Shown: positions 47,565 to 58,547, counted from the stretch's first letter. The stretch is DNA of 64,000 nt from Diphasiastrum complanatum (GCA_029204225.1 CM055099.1:41091631-41155630); one strand, 5' to 3'. Numbers and translations: made by a program. Notes: a model not told the origin generated them from the letters alone.

Positions 47565-48160
47565 CTACACTGTAGAGTACTGCTCCCGTATTTTCAGCTC
47601 TCTTCTGATACTTCGTGGTAACCCTGCAAGGAACCACATAATGATCGCATGATCGAGAGTTAGGGCTGCATTGCATTTGGATCTTAGGTTCTTGACCCGT
47701 TCTATGAAGTCCTTGACTCTCTTTTCTTTTTCCATTTTTACTTTGCTTAGCAAGAGAAACAGATCTTCCAGGAACTTCCTCGATTTAAAGTGCATGATGA
47801 GAGCCGCTTTAACCCCTTCGCAAGTTGTTTTCTCTTCGTTTGATAGGTTGAAGAACCAATCTTGTGCTACAACTACCAAAGATGTTTGATCTCCATAAAT
47901 TTCACACGCTTGCTCGTAGATCTAGATGACTCCGATGGGATCTGATGACCCATCATATTTAGGTATTTCCATGTGAGGTGCTCTCCGGAGGTACTCTTCG
48001 GATTGCTTGCAAGGGTGTGACAAGTATGGATTGACCCATAGGATCCATTGGTGATGGTTCTGCTTCTATCTCGATTTGCGTGGTTGCAATTCTGGGAAGG
48101 TTTGGAGTTTGATTTGCAATCCTTCTTGGTATTGATCATCTGGATCTCAGATTCATTCAA
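47565..48160 (-). pseudogene. Gypsy gag capsid remnant
   Basis: The minus strand near 47960-47880 reads KYDGSSDPIGVI then, after a stop, YEQACEIYGDQTS. 104 open codons follow (47879-47565): AQDWFFNLSNEEK, FKSRKFLEDLFLLLSKVKME, VKDFIERVKNLRSKCNAA, IIMWFLAGLPRSIRREL. This is the standard plant gypsy gag domain, similar in order to 18590-19303. Likely the gag of the pol at 39509-42916. Confidence 0.8.
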
Positions 48161-49174
48161 TGAAGAGTTCCAGGGTAGTTGGATCTATGGAATTGAATCT
48201 GGATCTTTAGGAATTTGATCAATTGGGATGGCCAAAAGTTTGATTTTAGGCCTCTTATGGTGGTTTTTCCTTGATAACTTTTTTATCCTTGCTCGGATTG
48301 GCCTGAGATTTTCATAGTAGTTGGACCTAGTGTAGATCTAACTATTGATCCTATCTACAAAGGTTACACATGTGAGGGTTGGCTGTGCAAAGGTTCTATT
48401 ATTGTTTTGCAATCAAAGACCTTGATTTCTTCAGATCTGTTGGGAACTAACCTATTCAAGCTTGTTAGGGGCTGGATGGATCTGGTTGTGTTCTAAGGGG
48501 GGAAGGTTTTTTCTTACAGATCAAAAAGTTATGGCTGTCTGCGACACTTTTTTGATCATAGATCATCTCTGGTAACTAACGTTCGCGGGCTTCATCACTG
48601 ATGGAAAAAGACATTTTGAAGACATTGGGATGGTCTGTGAAGGTTACTTCTACGAGGATTTGATAGATCTTCTAGTTTTAGTGATTTTTAGGCACTCAAA
48701 TCCAATTTTCTGCTCACTGGAATCAAACTAATCTTTGCAAGCTCTTTTGTATTCTTGTCTCACTGAGATGAAACTTCAGAATTCTCTACAAAGGTTCTTG
48801 GCCACTGGAACTGAAAATTTGGGTGTCTGCGAGGGTTTTGCTTGATTTTTCTGTCTTCTTTAACTAGGGAACCTTTGCAAGAGCACTTATACTGGGAACT
48901 AACCTTCACAAGCTTCTCTGTGTTCTAGTCTCATTGAGATAGAACTTCAGAGGGCTCTACGAAGGTTCTTATGAAGATCAGAGATTTTTTTTATTTTTCA
49001 AGAGAATTTTGAATTTTTTATGACTTTTTTGAGATGATTAGATTAGTAGGAACCTTCGTAGGCTTCTATGCAAGTCTGGGACAATACCTTGGAGTTGCTG
49101 CCAGTCGTGCAAAGGTTGGTTTCCACTGGATTTCTAATAAACAAAGTCTGTCGGGTTTTTTGTCTCTTTTCTCT
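48161..49174. other. Non-coding, internally repetitive sequence
   Basis: No coding match. Two diverged copies of a segment about 60 bp long (AACTTCAGA...TCTACRAAGGTTCT words) occur near 48737-48805 and 48920-48975. It may be leader or LTR sequence of the minus-strand gag remnant beside it. Confidence 0.4.
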
Positions 49175-49182
49175 CCAAAAAA

Positions 49183-49292
49183 ATGGTGCAGTCCAGTTGC
49201 AAACACTTGACGGAATCCTCCTAGACACTGTCGTAAACGGTGGTCATCTAAGGCGGTATTACGAAGAGTTGTTTTTTGTTGACCCAATTTAA
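49183..49292 (+). pseudogene. Gypsy integrase C terminus
   Basis: Reads NGAVQLQTLDGILLDTVVNG, then GHLRRYYEELFFVDPI and a stop. It differs from the minus-strand copy (12988-13090) at only a few residues. Homology starts abruptly near 49175-49183. Confidence 0.85.
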
Positions 49293-49671
49293 CATCTTTT
49301 CCCTAGTATATATTTTACTTTTTTTATTCTTTCTTTCTATTTTTCTGATGTTCTTGCTTGTAGTTCTAGTTTTGCATGCCTATTTTTCACCTCGTTCCTT
49401 GTTTATACTTCATACCATTACTTATGTACTTTCTATGCATTCTCTTCTTCCTGTACATACTCATGGGTCATGGATGTTCTAGATCAACAAATGATAGGCT
49501 ACACCATCAGAAATGATTCTCACACTTTAGCCACCTCATCTCTGTCTAACTGGTATCTCAGGCATACAAACATTCCTAAGGATACACTCCTTTCATAAGA
49601 ACTTCTACTGTGGGCCACAATCATATTTTCCCCTTGAAGTTCTTCACTTGCTCCATTCCTTCATATTGGGA
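49293..49671. other. Spacer after integrase
   Basis: T-rich non-coding sequence, equivalent in position to 12730-12988 of the minus-strand element. No gene seen. Confidence 0.5.
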
Positions 49672-49880
49672 TTTTGTCAAATCTTAACCGACATGATTTT
49701 GTCAAATCTCAGCTGACGGGATTTTGTCAAATCTCAACCGATGGGATCCGCTCAAACCTCAACCAACGGGATTCGCTCAGATCTCAATCGATGGATTTTT
49801 ATCAAATCTCGACCGACGCGACTCTCTCAAATTTTGACCGACGCGAATCCATCAAATCTCGACCGACGATTCTCATTCAA
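49672..49880 (+). repeat. 25 bp minisatellite, plus-strand family copy
   Basis: Units such as GGGATTTTGTCAAATCTCAA step at 25 bp. Reverse-complemented they match the repeat at 11995-12730 and 19590-20350. About eight units, increasingly diverged to the right. Confidence 0.8.
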
Positions 49881-50202
49881 AATCCAACGAACAGACACGT
49901 CCCATCGCGCCCGAACCCAACTGACGGCATCCATAAATGCCATCACCTCGACGCCATTTGCACCTCAGCGAAGTGCGAACTCTGGATCTCTCTAGCGACA
50001 ATCTATTGGCGATTTTTTGGCTCTCCTACACGATCCTGGAGCTCTCTCGTTCTGTGCATCAGTGGTTGCTTCCACACCATCTCCACCCAGTATCAACCAT
50101 CCTAGTGTGTTTCCCATTGAGAGCGCCATCACAAACAATCTCCAAACCTAATATCGCCAGTGGAGAACAAAGCATTTGAAACATTTCGCATGCTGAGTAG
50201 TA

Positions 50203-51246
50203 GTGTCACGCAAGCATTCCACATGCTTCCATTACACTATTGAGTATCACCTTTTAATCATACAAACTTTTCTTTCATCATCTCCAAACACCCGGTCTCA
50301 CCGAAAGCTACTTTCTTTACCTCTCCCAATATCTTCATCCCTTCCGCTTAGTCACACACATATATCGACATCTTCTTTTTCGGAACTTCTACCTTCCATT
50401 GTTCACACCATACTTCATTTGCCACACATCCTCCATACCATTCTATCCACAACACCTCCACTTTCACACACCTTCCTTCCCAACCTCAGTTCCTCACAGT
50501 CCATTTCTTTCCTGCCATCACTCCCTTCAGCCCCTTTCCATCACATCTCAGCCGACGCCCTCCGCTCACATATCAGCCGACGCCCTTCGCTCACGTCTCA
50601 GCCAATGCCATCTGCTCACATCTCAACCGAGGCCCTCCACTCACATCTCAACCGACACCCTTTTTTCAGATTCTTATTTCCCAGTTTTTTCATCATGTCT
50701 ACCAACCCTGCCTCCAGTTCTGATGACCCTGATGCCAATAAGCTCGACATCCAATTGTCCAAATTGGATATTACTGAAATGCAACACTGGTACCAACAAG
50801 AAGCGTCCTTCTTTCAAGCCATTGAGTTCCAGATGCCAGTCCTGATGGGGTATCAAAGCCCGTACCTCGTGCATATGATATATGCCGACTACAATGCTAC
50901 AACAAGGTCGTGCCAGCTAATAGTTCCTCCTGTGAGGAACTATGTTTACAACATATCATTTGCACCAGCCGACTTGCAACCCTTTGGGTTCCCAAGAGGG
51001 CCCAATGTTTTTACCAGGACACTTAAAAAAATTGAGCAGACAACATATTTCAAATTCATTGGCCCATTCGTGGCCAAGTGGAAAAACAAGGACGAGTATC
51101 GAGTCAAAGCAATCAATGACCCACAACTACAAGCGGCATGTGCGTACTTGACAAAGTGCTCACAATGGCCAAGAACCAAGTTGCAGAGGGTACCCATGTC
51201 CCTGTTTCACGTGATGGCAGATTCAGGATATATGTGGTCTAGATAT
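50203..51246 (+). pseudogene. Extra ORF after integrase, best-preserved copy, truncated C terminus
   Basis: Open from 50203, but the likely true start is the ATG at 50694-50696 (MSTNPASSSDDPDANKL), because upstream codons are Ser/His/Pro-rich repeat-derived sequence. From 50694 about 175 codons read TEMQHWYQQEASFFQAIEFQ, then RSCQLIVPPVRNYVYNISFA, ADLQPFGFPRGPNVFTRTLK, and FKFIGPFVAKWKNKDEYRVK. The minus-strand copy at 11958 confirms this region up to MADS (about 51225), after which homology ends and the frame runs to a TGA at 51286. No signal peptide, membrane segment or enzyme motif. Conservation of protein sequence between two decayed copies suggests it was a real gene. Role unknown. Confidence 0.65.
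50535..50672 (+). repeat. Second block of 25 bp repeats, just upstream of the extra ORF
   Basis: Five units built on CGCTCACATCTCAGCCGA at 25 bp steps, adjacent to the ATG at 50694. Same sequence type as the other minisatellite blocks. Confidence 0.75.
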
Positions 51247-51289
51247 GTAAATCTTCAATGGGAGGGGGTTGGAGCACGAGGGATGTGAC

Positions 51290-52113
51290 TCCAATGACCT
51301 ATCATGTGGGAAACGGTGGAGTAGGGAAATAAGGGCGTTGCAATGTAAGGGTGGTCGAAGGTATACCCGGGTGCATGATCAATGAAGGAATGGGGCAAAG
51401 GCTGTGAAGTCGAGATAGAACCTAGATGGAAGGACATAAAAGAGTGATAATAAAGAGTAGTGGGTAGGATTTGAAAATGTGATATCAATGGAATAAAACA
51501 TGGTGACCCCATGAGGTTAGTTCACAACGTTGTGTCCGCCGCTATGAGGATGGCATGTGTAACTGCTCAAATCAAGCCAGTAAGCTATTTCATTTTAATG
51601 GTACAAAAGTTGCAGGTGCATGTCTTTTATACGTTATTTTCTACACGGCACCTCATTATTAGTCTGTACTATGACACACATGTGATGCTCACTTCCCTCT
51701 TCCTGTGCACAAGTCCGATATCTTGACGGCCTACTACTATGGATAGGAGGAAGCAGGTGAGGAGATATTTTTTCTCTTTTGATTCTACCTAGGGTCTCTT
51801 GCTGCCTTGAATCCTCCAAGGCAAATGAGAAGGCGTAACCGGAGTAGGTAGTTGTCCGAGATTCGCAAATATAAGAGGCCAAACAATTTCTAGATTTCTA
51901 GAGCCCTTTTCTATCATATTGTTTTCCAAATCACTAGGAATGATCTTGGTAGTTTTGTTAGATTCACACCCACGACACTTTAGTGCCTTCAAGAGGATAA
52001 TGAGGATTATCAGAGCAGCCTATTTTTTGAGGACTCCTTTTTGTTAGGCATACATGCCAAGCAAGTTACTATAATGCCAAAGGATTTTCAACTCCTATAT
52101 AGGATGCGGGATA
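51290..52113. other. No assignable feature
   Basis: Sequence between the truncated extra ORF and the young copia element. Only short frames. The right end (ATAGGTAC) is the insertion target of the copia element. Confidence 0.4.
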
Positions 52114-52118
52114 GGTAC
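52114..52118. repeat. Target-site duplication GGTAC, left copy
   Basis: GGTAC precedes the LTR at 52119 and recurs at 58548-58552 after the other LTR. Confidence 0.95.
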
Positions 52119-52773
52119 TGTGAAAAATACAGATCCTAAGTGGATCTAAACTCCAAGATCATTGGCTTGAATGCTTGCACTCCAAACTACATAAGCTAGG
52201 AATTGGCAACACATTCTATGCTACCTAGAATGCAAAGAACTTGATCAAAAAGCATTTACCACAAATGGAAACTTCCATAAACATCAAGTGCGGCCCAAAA
52301 TAGCATTATACAGTCCATAATACATCAGCCTATCACTTTTGGAAAGCACCTAAGATCATACACAATAGCTTGAAGACAATACACACAACAATGCTCTCAA
52401 TGGAGGAAGAAACAATGACAATGATCTATTGATCTCAATGAAGCATACAAAAGGTTTCTCCAACCTGTTCTCCACGACTTCCCTACTATTTATGGATGAG
52501 GAAGATGACTCTCTCTCCTCTCTCTAGAAGGTACTTGACCCTAGATATTCCCTATATAGGAAAAATAGCTAAAAATGGCTTATATGACCAAAATACATCA
52601 AAATGGTCTCATTTTGAAGGGTATGAAGTTTGACACTTCATCATACTGAAAAAATACAGTAAATAAAAACATTGTGGCCTGGTTCACATGTGCGAAACTC
52701 CAGAACCAAAACTATTTACAATTTTAGCCAATTTAGGCCTCAAACTAGCTAGGAAATGTTGACAATTTTCACA
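52119..52773 (-). repeat. 3' LTR of young copia element
   Basis: 655 bp, plus strand TGTGAAAAATACAG...AATTTTCACA. Differs from the other LTR at CTATCAC versus CTACCAC and CACATG versus CACACG. The last codon of the polyprotein is completed by its first bases. Confidence 0.95.
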
Positions 52774-55700
52774 CTCCCTCTTCAACATTGGATGCTAGTT
52801 TCAACATAGTCTTTGAGCACATTCCAAGATTAGATCTATGCATTAAATATAGGTCCTTTCCCAATGGTTTGGTGAAGATATCAGCCACACACTCCTTTGA
52901 AGAGACATGTTGAAGCTCCACCTCTTTGGCAATGACTTGATCTCTCACAAAATGGTGAGCAATCTCAATGTGCTTGCTCCTTGCATGAAAAACAGGATTG
53001 CTTGCCAAGCTTTGGGCTGAAAGGTTATCACAAAGTATGATTGGAGTCTTCTCTGGTTCCAGCAAGTGAAGATCCAATAACATCCTCTTGATCCAAAGAA
53101 TCTCCTTGGTGCATGTTGTTAATGCCTTGTACTCGGCTTCGGTGGAAGATAGAGAGATAGTTGGTTGCTTCTTTGATAGCCATGAGACCACTCCATCTCC
53201 AAGATAGATTGCAAAGGCACTTGTTGACTTCCTATCCATTTGATCACCTGCAAAATCTGAATCTGAAAATCCACAAAGGTTAGGTGTAGTACCTCCATAC
53301 AAGATGCCAAAATCTCTAGATCCCGAGATGTATCTAAGTACTCTCTTTCCTAGCTTCCAATGAGCCTCACTAGGATCTTGCATAAATTGACTTAGTTTAC
53401 CAACCACAAAGCTTATATCAGGTCTTGTGATGGTTAACCATATAAGAGATCCTATTAGCTTTCTATAGAGAGTAATGTCCTTGAAGGATCTTTCATTACT
53501 TCTTGTAGTTAGCTTTACATTTGATTCCATAGGAGTAGAAACAACTTTACAATCTTCCATATGAAACCTTTTTAGAATAGAGTTAACATACTTTTCTTGA
53601 CATATGAATGTAGATTTAGAAGTTCTAATAATCTCTATTCCTAAGATATAATGAAGTTTACCAAGATCTTGAATTTCAAACTCTCTTTTGAGTGCCATCT
53701 TGATTTCATCTATATCTAGATTGTTACCACCACTTAAGATAATGTCATCAACATAGATCAAAAGTAAAGTGATATCATTTTCATTCAATCTAAAGTAGAG
53801 AGAATGATCATACTCACTCATAACAAAGTTTTGAGAAAGTAAGAAGGAATTGAGCTTAGCATACCAACTCCTTGGTGCTTGCTTTAGCCCATACAAACTC
53901 TTTTGGAGATAGCACACATGATTAGGCTCATCATGTGAAACATAGCCCTCGGGTTGCTCCATGTAAATATCTTCTTCAAGATCACCATTCAAGAAGGCAT
54001 TAGTAACATCCATTTGCCACATATCCCAATCATAAAGAGTTGCAAGAGAGATTAGGATTCGAATAGTTACCATCTTTGCCACGGGTGCAAAGGTCTCATC
54101 ATAGTCAATACCATATTCTTGAGCATACCCCTTTGCCACCAACCTTGCCTTGTACTTGTTGATTGATCCATCTTGATTTGTCTTGATCTTGAAGATCCAC
54201 TTACAACCAATTGCCTTCTTGTCCTTTGGAAGCTTTACCAACCTCCATGTGTTGCTTTTGATGAGTGCTTGATGCTCATGATCCATGGCTTGGATCCATT
54301 CCTTCTTTTGAATTGCTTCACCTACACAAGTTGGTTCATCAAAAGAGGTAAGAAAAGCAAAGTTAGAGTTGTCCACCACTTGCTTTCCTTTTTCATCATA
54401 GGTTAGCCTTGATGGCTTAGCCCTTTGCCTTTGAGTCTTCCTTGAAGTTTGCTTTGGAGTGGCATCTCCATCTTCATCCAAGACATCTTGCACATCATGA
54501 TGATTAGTAGGCACATCAACATCAACATCAACAACATTGGAAACATTCTCTTCATGAAAGATGACATCCCTACTTACGACAACTTTCTTTGTAGAAGGAA
54601 TGTACACTTTGTAAGCCTTGCTTACTTCACTATAGCCAACAAACACACCCTTCTTTGATGAAGGATCTTCTTTAGTTCTATCATCAAGTGTGATATTGAC
54701 AAAACATGTACATCCAAAGATCCTACAATGCTTGACACTCGGCCTTCTACCATAAAGAACCTCATGAGGAGTTTTACCATCCAAGGAAGCACTTGTCCAT
54801 CTATTACATAGATAGTTAGCACATGCTAAAGCTTCCCCCCAAAAAGACTTAGCAAGATTAGCATGTAGTCTCATTGCCTTGGCACATTCACAAAGGGTTC
54901 TATTCTTCCTCTCGGCCACTCCATTCTGTTGTGGAGTCCTAGGACTAGACATCTCCCTCTTAATCCCATGTGCTATACAAAAGTCTTTGAACCTATTTGA
55001 GGTGTATTCCCCTCCATTATCAGATCTTAAGCATTTGATCTTTGTATTGAATTGGTTTTCCATTTCATTCTTGAACTTGACAAATGCAGCAAACACTTCA
55101 TCCTTACTTTTAAGAAGATAGATCCAAGTATACCTACTAAAGTCATCAATGAAAGTTGCATACATCTTTGCCCCACCATTGCTAGTTGTACTAGAAGAAT
55201 GAATATCAGAATGCACAAGTTGAAAAGCTTCTTTAGATCTAGAAGTAGATCTAGAATAAGCAAGTCTATGAGATTTGGACAAGGCACAATGTTCACAAAC
55301 ACTATTGTTTGCAACAAGACTTTTAGGGAGACCAAGAACAAGCTCTTTCTTTGCCATTACCTCCAAAGATTTGAAGTTGGGATGGCCCAACCTCTTGTGC
55401 CAAACTTCTTGGTTTGTCAATTGCTCCCTAGCCATACATCCTTCATGATTAGAGATCACATATGCATCAAGCTTGAAAAGTTTACCATGCCTCCTACCTT
55501 GAGCAATCAAGGATCCACATTTACTTATCAAACATGCATCTCCAATGAACTCCACATCAAGTCCTTTGCCAATCATTTGACTTACACTAAGCAAATTCTT
55601 AGTGATTGAAGGAATGTACAAATCATTTTCAAGATTTGCTTTCCTATTTGTTGAAAGGGAAATAGGAATAGTGCCTATGCCTTTGATGTCACATTGACCA

Positions 55701-56722
55701 TCATTTGCAGTGTAGATGATGTTACCTTCTCCCTCATAAGACAATAAGGATGTAAAGTATTCCTTATGTCTTGTCATGTGAGATGAGGCTCCACTATCAA
55801 TCCACCAAGGATCATTATCATCTATGTTGGCTAACAAACTTGAAGTCATAACAAGTGATTCACATGTGTTATGTTCTTCCTCATCTATTGTAAGATTTCC
55901 TTGCCTCTCTCCTTGCTCTCTTTTCTTCTTATAACATTCATTTGCAAAATGACCTTTTATCCCACAATAAAAGGACTTGAACTTTGACTTATTGTTCTTA
56001 GTAGAAGAGGAAGAGGAAGAGTGATCATCATGATCAAAGTTACCACCTTTGGACCATTTCCCTTTGCCTTTACCTTTGCCCTTGAATTTGCCTTTTGTGA
56101 AGAAAGCCTCTTCACCTCCACCTTGCAAGGATGCACCATCAAGCTTTGATTGCAACCTATGTTCTTCAGCCAATAAGATTTCTTGCAAGTCAACCACACT
56201 TGGCAAGACTCTTTGAATGGCAAAACTTTGCACAAGGTTAGCATGTTCATTTAGCAAACCATTCAACATAACTTGGACTATTTCACCATCTTTTATGTTC
56301 TCATCAATGCATGCTAAATCATCACTTAGGGACTTAACTCTCAAGATAAATGCATGAGCACTTTCACCCTCTCTTTGCCTACTAGAAAATATTTGTCTCC
56401 TTAGGGTCAATACCCTAGATGTGGACTTTGATTCAAAGAGCTTCTTTAAGGCATTCCATGCCTCACTTGCACTTTGACACTTTCCAACTTCCTTGAGAAG
56501 TTCATTTGTAACATTCATTTTAATGATATGAAGAGCCCTTTTGGCCTTCTTATCAAACCTTTGTTGCTCTTGAAGTGTGAGAGGTCTCTCTTCAATTTCT
56601 GCAACTATGTCCATGAGTTCATTCAACTCAAGTAAGGACTCCATCCTCACTTTCCAAGTAGAGTAGTTTGATGAACTCAACCTTTCACTAGACTCTAGCA
56701 TGATCCCACCATTGGAAGCCAT
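52769..56722 (-). CDS. Copia Gag-Pol polyprotein, intact, 1317 aa
   Basis: A single frame from ATG at 56720-56722 to TGA at 52769-52771. Gag residues about 20-200 (UBN2-type: YSTWKVRMESLLELNELMDI, SEAWNALKKLFESKST). Lys/Gly-rich linker, then a knuckle at 250-263 in which the first Cys is Ser (SFYCGIKGHFANEC). Protease WWIDSGASSHM (Asp 308). Pre-integrase HHCC (WHKRLGHPNF, CEHCALSKS). Integrase Asp 506, Asp 568 and Glu 604, the last two 35 residues apart. RT with KARLVAKGYAQ, QMDVTNAFLNG and YVDD (about 990-993). RNase H with SDSDFAGD, SSTEAEYKAL, CDNLSAQSLA and HIEIAHHFVRD. The ends are autocleaved into particle, protease, integrase and RT in relatives. Length is usual for plant copia. No lesions seen except the Ser in the knuckle. 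Confidence 0.97.
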   Translation of the reverse strand: MASNGGIMLESSERLSSSNYSTWKVRMESLLELNELMDIVAEIEERPLTLQEQQRFDKKAKRALHIIKMNVTNELLKEVGKCQSASEAWNALKKLFESKSTSRVLTLRRQIFSSRQREGESAHAFILRVKSLSDDLACIDENIKDGEIVQVMLNGLLNEHANLVQSFAIQRVLPSVVDLQEILLAEEHRLQSKLDGASLQGGGEEAFFTKGKFKGKGKGKGKWSKGGNFDHDDHSSSSSSTKNNKSKFKSFYCGIKGHFANECYKKKREQGERQGNLTIDEEEHNTCESLVMTSSLLANIDDNDPWWIDSGASSHMTRHKEYFTSLLSYEGEGNIIYTANDGQCDIKGIGTIPISLSTNRKANLENDLYIPSITKNLLSVSQMIGKGLDVEFIGDACLISKCGSLIAQGRRHGKLFKLDAYVISNHEGCMAREQLTNQEVWHKRLGHPNFKSLEVMAKKELVLGLPKSLVANNSVCEHCALSKSHRLAYSRSTSRSKEAFQLVHSDIHSSSTTSNGGAKMYATFIDDFSRYTWIYLLKSKDEVFAAFVKFKNEMENQFNTKIKCLRSDNGGEYTSNRFKDFCIAHGIKREMSSPRTPQQNGVAERKNRTLCECAKAMRLHANLAKSFWGEALACANYLCNRWTSASLDGKTPHEVLYGRRPSVKHCRIFGCTCFVNITLDDRTKEDPSSKKGVFVGYSEVSKAYKVYIPSTKKVVVSRDVIFHEENVSNVVDVDVDVPTNHHDVQDVLDEDGDATPKQTSRKTQRQRAKPSRLTYDEKGKQVVDNSNFAFLTSFDEPTCVGEAIQKKEWIQAMDHEHQALIKSNTWRLVKLPKDKKAIGCKWIFKIKTNQDGSINKYKARLVAKGYAQEYGIDYDETFAPVAKMVTIRILISLATLYDWDMWQMDVTNAFLNGDLEEDIYMEQPEGYVSHDEPNHVCYLQKSLYGLKQAPRSWYAKLNSFLLSQNFVMSEYDHSLYFRLNENDITLLLIYVDDIILSGGNNLDIDEIKMALKREFEIQDLGKLHYILGIEIIRTSKSTFICQEKYVNSILKRFHMEDCKVVSTPMESNVKLTTRSNERSFKDITLYRKLIGSLIWLTITRPDISFVVGKLSQFMQDPSEAHWKLGKRVLRYISGSRDFGILYGGTTPNLCGFSDSDFAGDQMDRKSTSAFAIYLGDGVVSWLSKKQPTISLSSTEAEYKALTTCTKEILWIKRMLLDLHLLEPEKTPIILCDNLSAQSLASNPVFHARSKHIEIAHHFVRDQVIAKEVELQHVSSKECVADIFTKPLGKDLYLMHRSNLGMCSKTMLKLASNVEEGV
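52774..52786 (-). promoter_or_regulatory. Polypurine tract of young copia element
   Basis: The minus strand reads GTTGAAGAGGGAG immediately before the LTR. It codes for VEEG at the polyprotein's end, so primer and coding sequence overlap. Confidence 0.8.
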
Positions 56723-57880
56723 GATTCTAATGTTTCTTCAACTTTTAGGTTCTGTCCTAAAGCACTTAGCACTCACTTTTCTCTCAACAAATGATAGATA
56801 AAGAGATCTATGAAGATTTAGGACCCTAAAACACTTCTATCTTGAACCTAGATGGTTTCCAAGCATAGAAAGGAAGATTGAAACACATGCAACACTTTGC
56901 ACACACTAAGAATGGATTACAAAATCAAACCAACCTGAACACACTCTTGCTTAAGCTCTCAAACTTTCCAGCAAGTGACCAAATCAAGTTATGGTGTAAA
57001 GAGTTACTTGCATTCTTAGAAAATACCCAACTAGGATGCCAAGATTACCTAGTAATGAACAAACTTGATCAACATATGATCAACACACTAAGATATTGAT
57101 TCAACCTGTAAAACCACATGTAAACCACACTTCTAAAAGTTTATAAACTCCATCAAGTGATAAATACAAGATTTAGAGGTGAATGAATGAGCACACTTAG
57201 TGAATCACAAGACTAGCTTCACTATCTTGTCAAATCTTGGTGTTTAGATGTAGATCTAAGATCACTTCACATGAGAATGTTCCTCAACCTGTTAAGAACC
57301 TGAAAACACACTTGCATAATGGTTAACACCTTCCAGCAAATGCTCCAATCAAATTACATAAGGAGAGTTACTTACATGCTCAACAAAGTACACCAAAATT
57401 TATGCCAAAATTGATGACAATCTTTACAATATGCTCTTCACAATGAAGCTTACAATATGTTCACCCAAAAAAGGGGATCTTTCATCCAAATGGGAGCTTT
57501 GCTCAGCCTTTAGGAGAATTACAACTCACTCAAAAGAGCATTTGTCATCCACTTAAGGAGAAGTTTCATCCACTTAAGGAGAGTGTTCATCCAAGAATGG
57601 AGATTGTCAACAATAGGATTGAAAAGAACATTGTTAGTATTGAATATGCACAAGCCTCACAATCACAAATGATTAGGTGTTATGATCTGATCCAAAATAG
57701 TTTCTTTTCAGCCTCTGATCTTCAATAGACCTGAAATATGCTTTTGATCCACAAGTTCAACTCACAAAACAAAGGTTAGTAAGATTTGATCAACAAAGCA
57801 ATGCAAAATCATGCTAGAACTTGATCAAACATCCAAATATCACCAAAAATGGAATACTTACTATAAATAGAAGCCAACCA
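56723..57880 (-). other. 5' leader of the young copia element
   Basis: About 1.16 kb between primer site and the polyprotein ATG, long for a copia leader. No conserved frame. Several phrases recur in diverged form (AACACCTTCCAGCAAATG versus CTTTCCAGCAAGTGACCAAA near 57325 and 56965; AAGGAGAAGTTTCATCCACT near 57548 followed by a similar unit at 57570), showing internal repetition. Confidence 0.6.
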
Positions 57881-57892
57881 GCTCTGATACCA
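57881..57892 (-). promoter_or_regulatory. Primer-binding site, initiator-Met tRNA
   Basis: Plus strand GCTCTGATACCA; the reverse complement TGGTATCAGAGC pairs with the 3' end of initiator tRNA. It directly abuts the 5' LTR. Confidence 0.95.
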
Positions 57893-58547
57893 TGTGAAAA
57901 ATACAGATCCTAAGTGGATCTAAACTCCAAGATCATTGGCTTGAATGCTTGCACTCCAAACTACATAAGCTAGGAATTGGCAACACATTCTATGCTACCT
58001 AGAATGCAAAGAACTTGATCAAAAAGCATTTACCACAAATGGAAACTTCCATAAACATCAAGTGCGGCCCAAAATAGCATTATACAGTCCATAATACATC
58101 AGCCTACCACTTTTGGAAAGCACCTAAGATCATACACAATAGCTTGAAGACAATACACACAACAATGCTCTCAATGGAGGAAGAAACAATGACAATGATC
58201 TATTGATCTCAATGAAGCATACAAAAGGTTTCTCCAACCTGTTCTCCACGACTTCCCTACTATTTATGGATGAGGAAGATGACTCTCTCTCCTCTCTCTA
58301 GAAGGTACTTGACCCTAGATATTCCCTATATAGGAAAAATAGCTAAAAATGGCTTATATGACCAAAATACATCAAAATGGTCTCATTTTGAAGGGTATGA
58401 AGTTTGACACTTCATCATACTGAAAAAATACAGTAAATAAAAACATTGTGGCCTGGTTCACACGTGCGAAACTCCAGAACCAAAACTATTTACAATTTTA
58501 GCCAATTTAGGCCTCAAACTAGCTAGGAAATGTTGACAATTTTCACA
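57893..58547 (-). repeat. 5' LTR of young copia element
   Basis: 655 bp partner of 52119-52773. CCTATATAGG near 58325-58334 provides a TATA-like box about 215 bp into the LTR in the sense direction. Confidence 0.95.

Larger units (their letters stand above)
49175..51246 (+). mobile_element. 3' part of a gypsy element related to 9952-20830
   Basis: In order: integrase C terminus (49183-49292), minisatellite (49672-49880), leader-like sequence, second repeat block (50535-50672) and the extra ORF (to about 51225-51246). Order and sequence match the minus-strand element at 9952-14160. The piece is truncated inside integrase on the left and inside the extra ORF on the right, and no LTR is attached. 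Confidence 0.8.
52119..58547 (-). mobile_element. Complete young Ty1/copia LTR retrotransposon
   Basis: 6429 bp on the minus strand with 655 bp LTRs (2 differences by eye, about 0.3%), initiator-Met primer site, intact 1317-codon polyprotein, polypurine tract and GGTAC target duplication. All parts needed for mobility that can be read from sequence are present. It inserted between the truncated gypsy piece to its left and a plus-strand copia RNase H remnant to its right. Confidence 0.97.

Noticed and set aside
49672-50672. CRISPR-like array
   Set aside because: Contiguous 25 bp units without unique spacers, in a plant retrotransposon.
55052-55609. 185-codon plus-strand frame inside the copia element
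   Set aside because: Exact antisense of the integrase region of an intact polyprotein; no motif of its own.
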